DNA of 64,000 nucleotides from a bacterium. GTDB taxonomy: Bacteria; Zhuqueibacterota; QNDG01; JAGLOF01. This document shows, piece by piece, positions 63,693 to 64,000 of this stretch (position 1 is its first letter; each line of letters starts with the position of its first letter). Where the stretch lies: assembly GCA_016934955.1 (NCBI GenBank), contig JAFGRY010000004.1, positions 62,001 to 126,000 on the forward strand, given 5' to 3'. Under the pieces are notes generated by a model that was not told the origin of the DNA, made no database searches, and saw only the letters and a program-made list of their open reading frames with translations. The position numbers and the translations under genes were made by a program.

Positions 63693-64000
63693 TTATCGGT
63701 GATTCACCGACGCCTGTTCACCCGCTTTTTCCGTTCTCAACTTGAACTGGTTCACCACTTCCCGCAGCATGAGGGTCTGGGACGTAAGCTCTTCGCTCGC
63801 GGCAGCCATCTGTTCAGATCCCAGGGCCGTTTCCTGTGTCACCGCGCCAATGGATTCAACACTGCTGGAAATCTCTTCCGCGCCCGTGCTCTGCTCTTCC
63901 GATGCGGCGGCAATCTGCTGAATCATCTCCATGGTCTCGGTCACTGACTGCACGATTGCCGCAAGCGCCTCTTCGGTCTGGCTGGTGGCGGTTTTCCCCT
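63693..64000 (-). CDS. Methyl-accepting chemotaxis protein, C-terminal part (continues beyond window)
   Basis: 102 residues of an open frame entering from the window edge. It carries the MCP distal coiled coil (IQQIAAASEEQSTGAEEIS, SVESIGAVTQETALGSEQM, AAASEELTSQTLMLREVVNQ), the standard methylation-helix end. The sensor, membrane and tip regions lie outside. It begins the visible part of the minus-strand chemotaxis operon, 32 bp before cheW. Confidence 0.93.
   Translation of the reverse strand, partial: GKTATSQTEEALAAIVQSVTETMEMIQQIAAASEEQSTGAEEISSSVESIGAVTQETALGSEQMAAASEELTSQTLMLREVVNQFKLRTEKAGEQASVNHR

Overview
The window (about 55% GC by eye, dense genes, short overlaps, no tRNA, rRNA, IS or CRISPR seen) looks like chromosome from a Gram-negative, probably anaerobic bacterium of the FCB type. 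Three things point there: a giant secreted Ig-repeat protein ending in the PNPFNP-type FlgD-like/T9SS tail common in Fibrobacterota, Calditrichota, KSB1, Zixibacteria and relatives; a complete type IV pilus (T4P) secretin system; and a DUF39/COG2122 sulfide-assimilating homocysteine operon typical of anaerobes. The phylum cannot be fixed from this sequence alone.

Layout. 1-3.7 kb: end of peptide deformylase, PTS enzyme I, and convergent NAD+ synthetase. 3.9-28.4 kb: one large T4P locus on the + strand: a 1792-aa Ig-repeat surface protein, prepilin peptidase, receiver protein, PilB, PilC, major pilin, four minor pilins, then PilM-PilN fusion, PilO, a 1344-aa Big_1-repeat probable lipoprotein, a small outer-membrane protein, PilP-like, PilQ and PilT, closed by a strong terminator. 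28.5-31.4 kb: thioredoxin reductase, an ArsR regulator with a CPC motif, thioredoxin, a DUF6132 membrane protein, an FmdB zinc ribbon, and a nitrilase-family amidase. 31.7-45.3 kb: a chemosensory operon resembling Wsp/ACF systems (CheY, CheW, CheR-TPR, CheW, MCP, Hpt, CheA-REC, CheB), in which the usual diguanylate cyclase output is absent and a 1304-aa multi-receiver hybrid kinase and a receiver/pseudo-ATPase protein follow. 45.4-52.3 kb: two further large hybrid kinases. 52.4-54.3 kb: an ornithine-cyclodeaminase-family enzyme and an EamA transporter. 54.3-57.9 kb: promoter, structured leader with a Met-rich leader peptide, terminator, then COG2122, aspartokinase and DUF39 genes for homocysteine synthesis. 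57.9-64 kb (minus strand): a second, classical chemosensory operon (MCP, CheW, CheR, CheA, CheC, CheD, CheX, CheY) running off the window.

How it fits together. The T4P locus supplies extension, retraction and secretin parts plus two giant Ig-domain surface proteins. Two distinct chemosensory arrays and three phosphorelay kinases lie close by, so the region looks like a surface-motility and signalling island. The items most worth a second look are the putative attenuator of the homocysteine operon (54332-54553), the giant Ig proteins embedded in the pilus operon, the Wsp-like array with a phosphorelay output, and the duplicated unknown sensor domain at the N-terminus of the 48.7-kb kinase.
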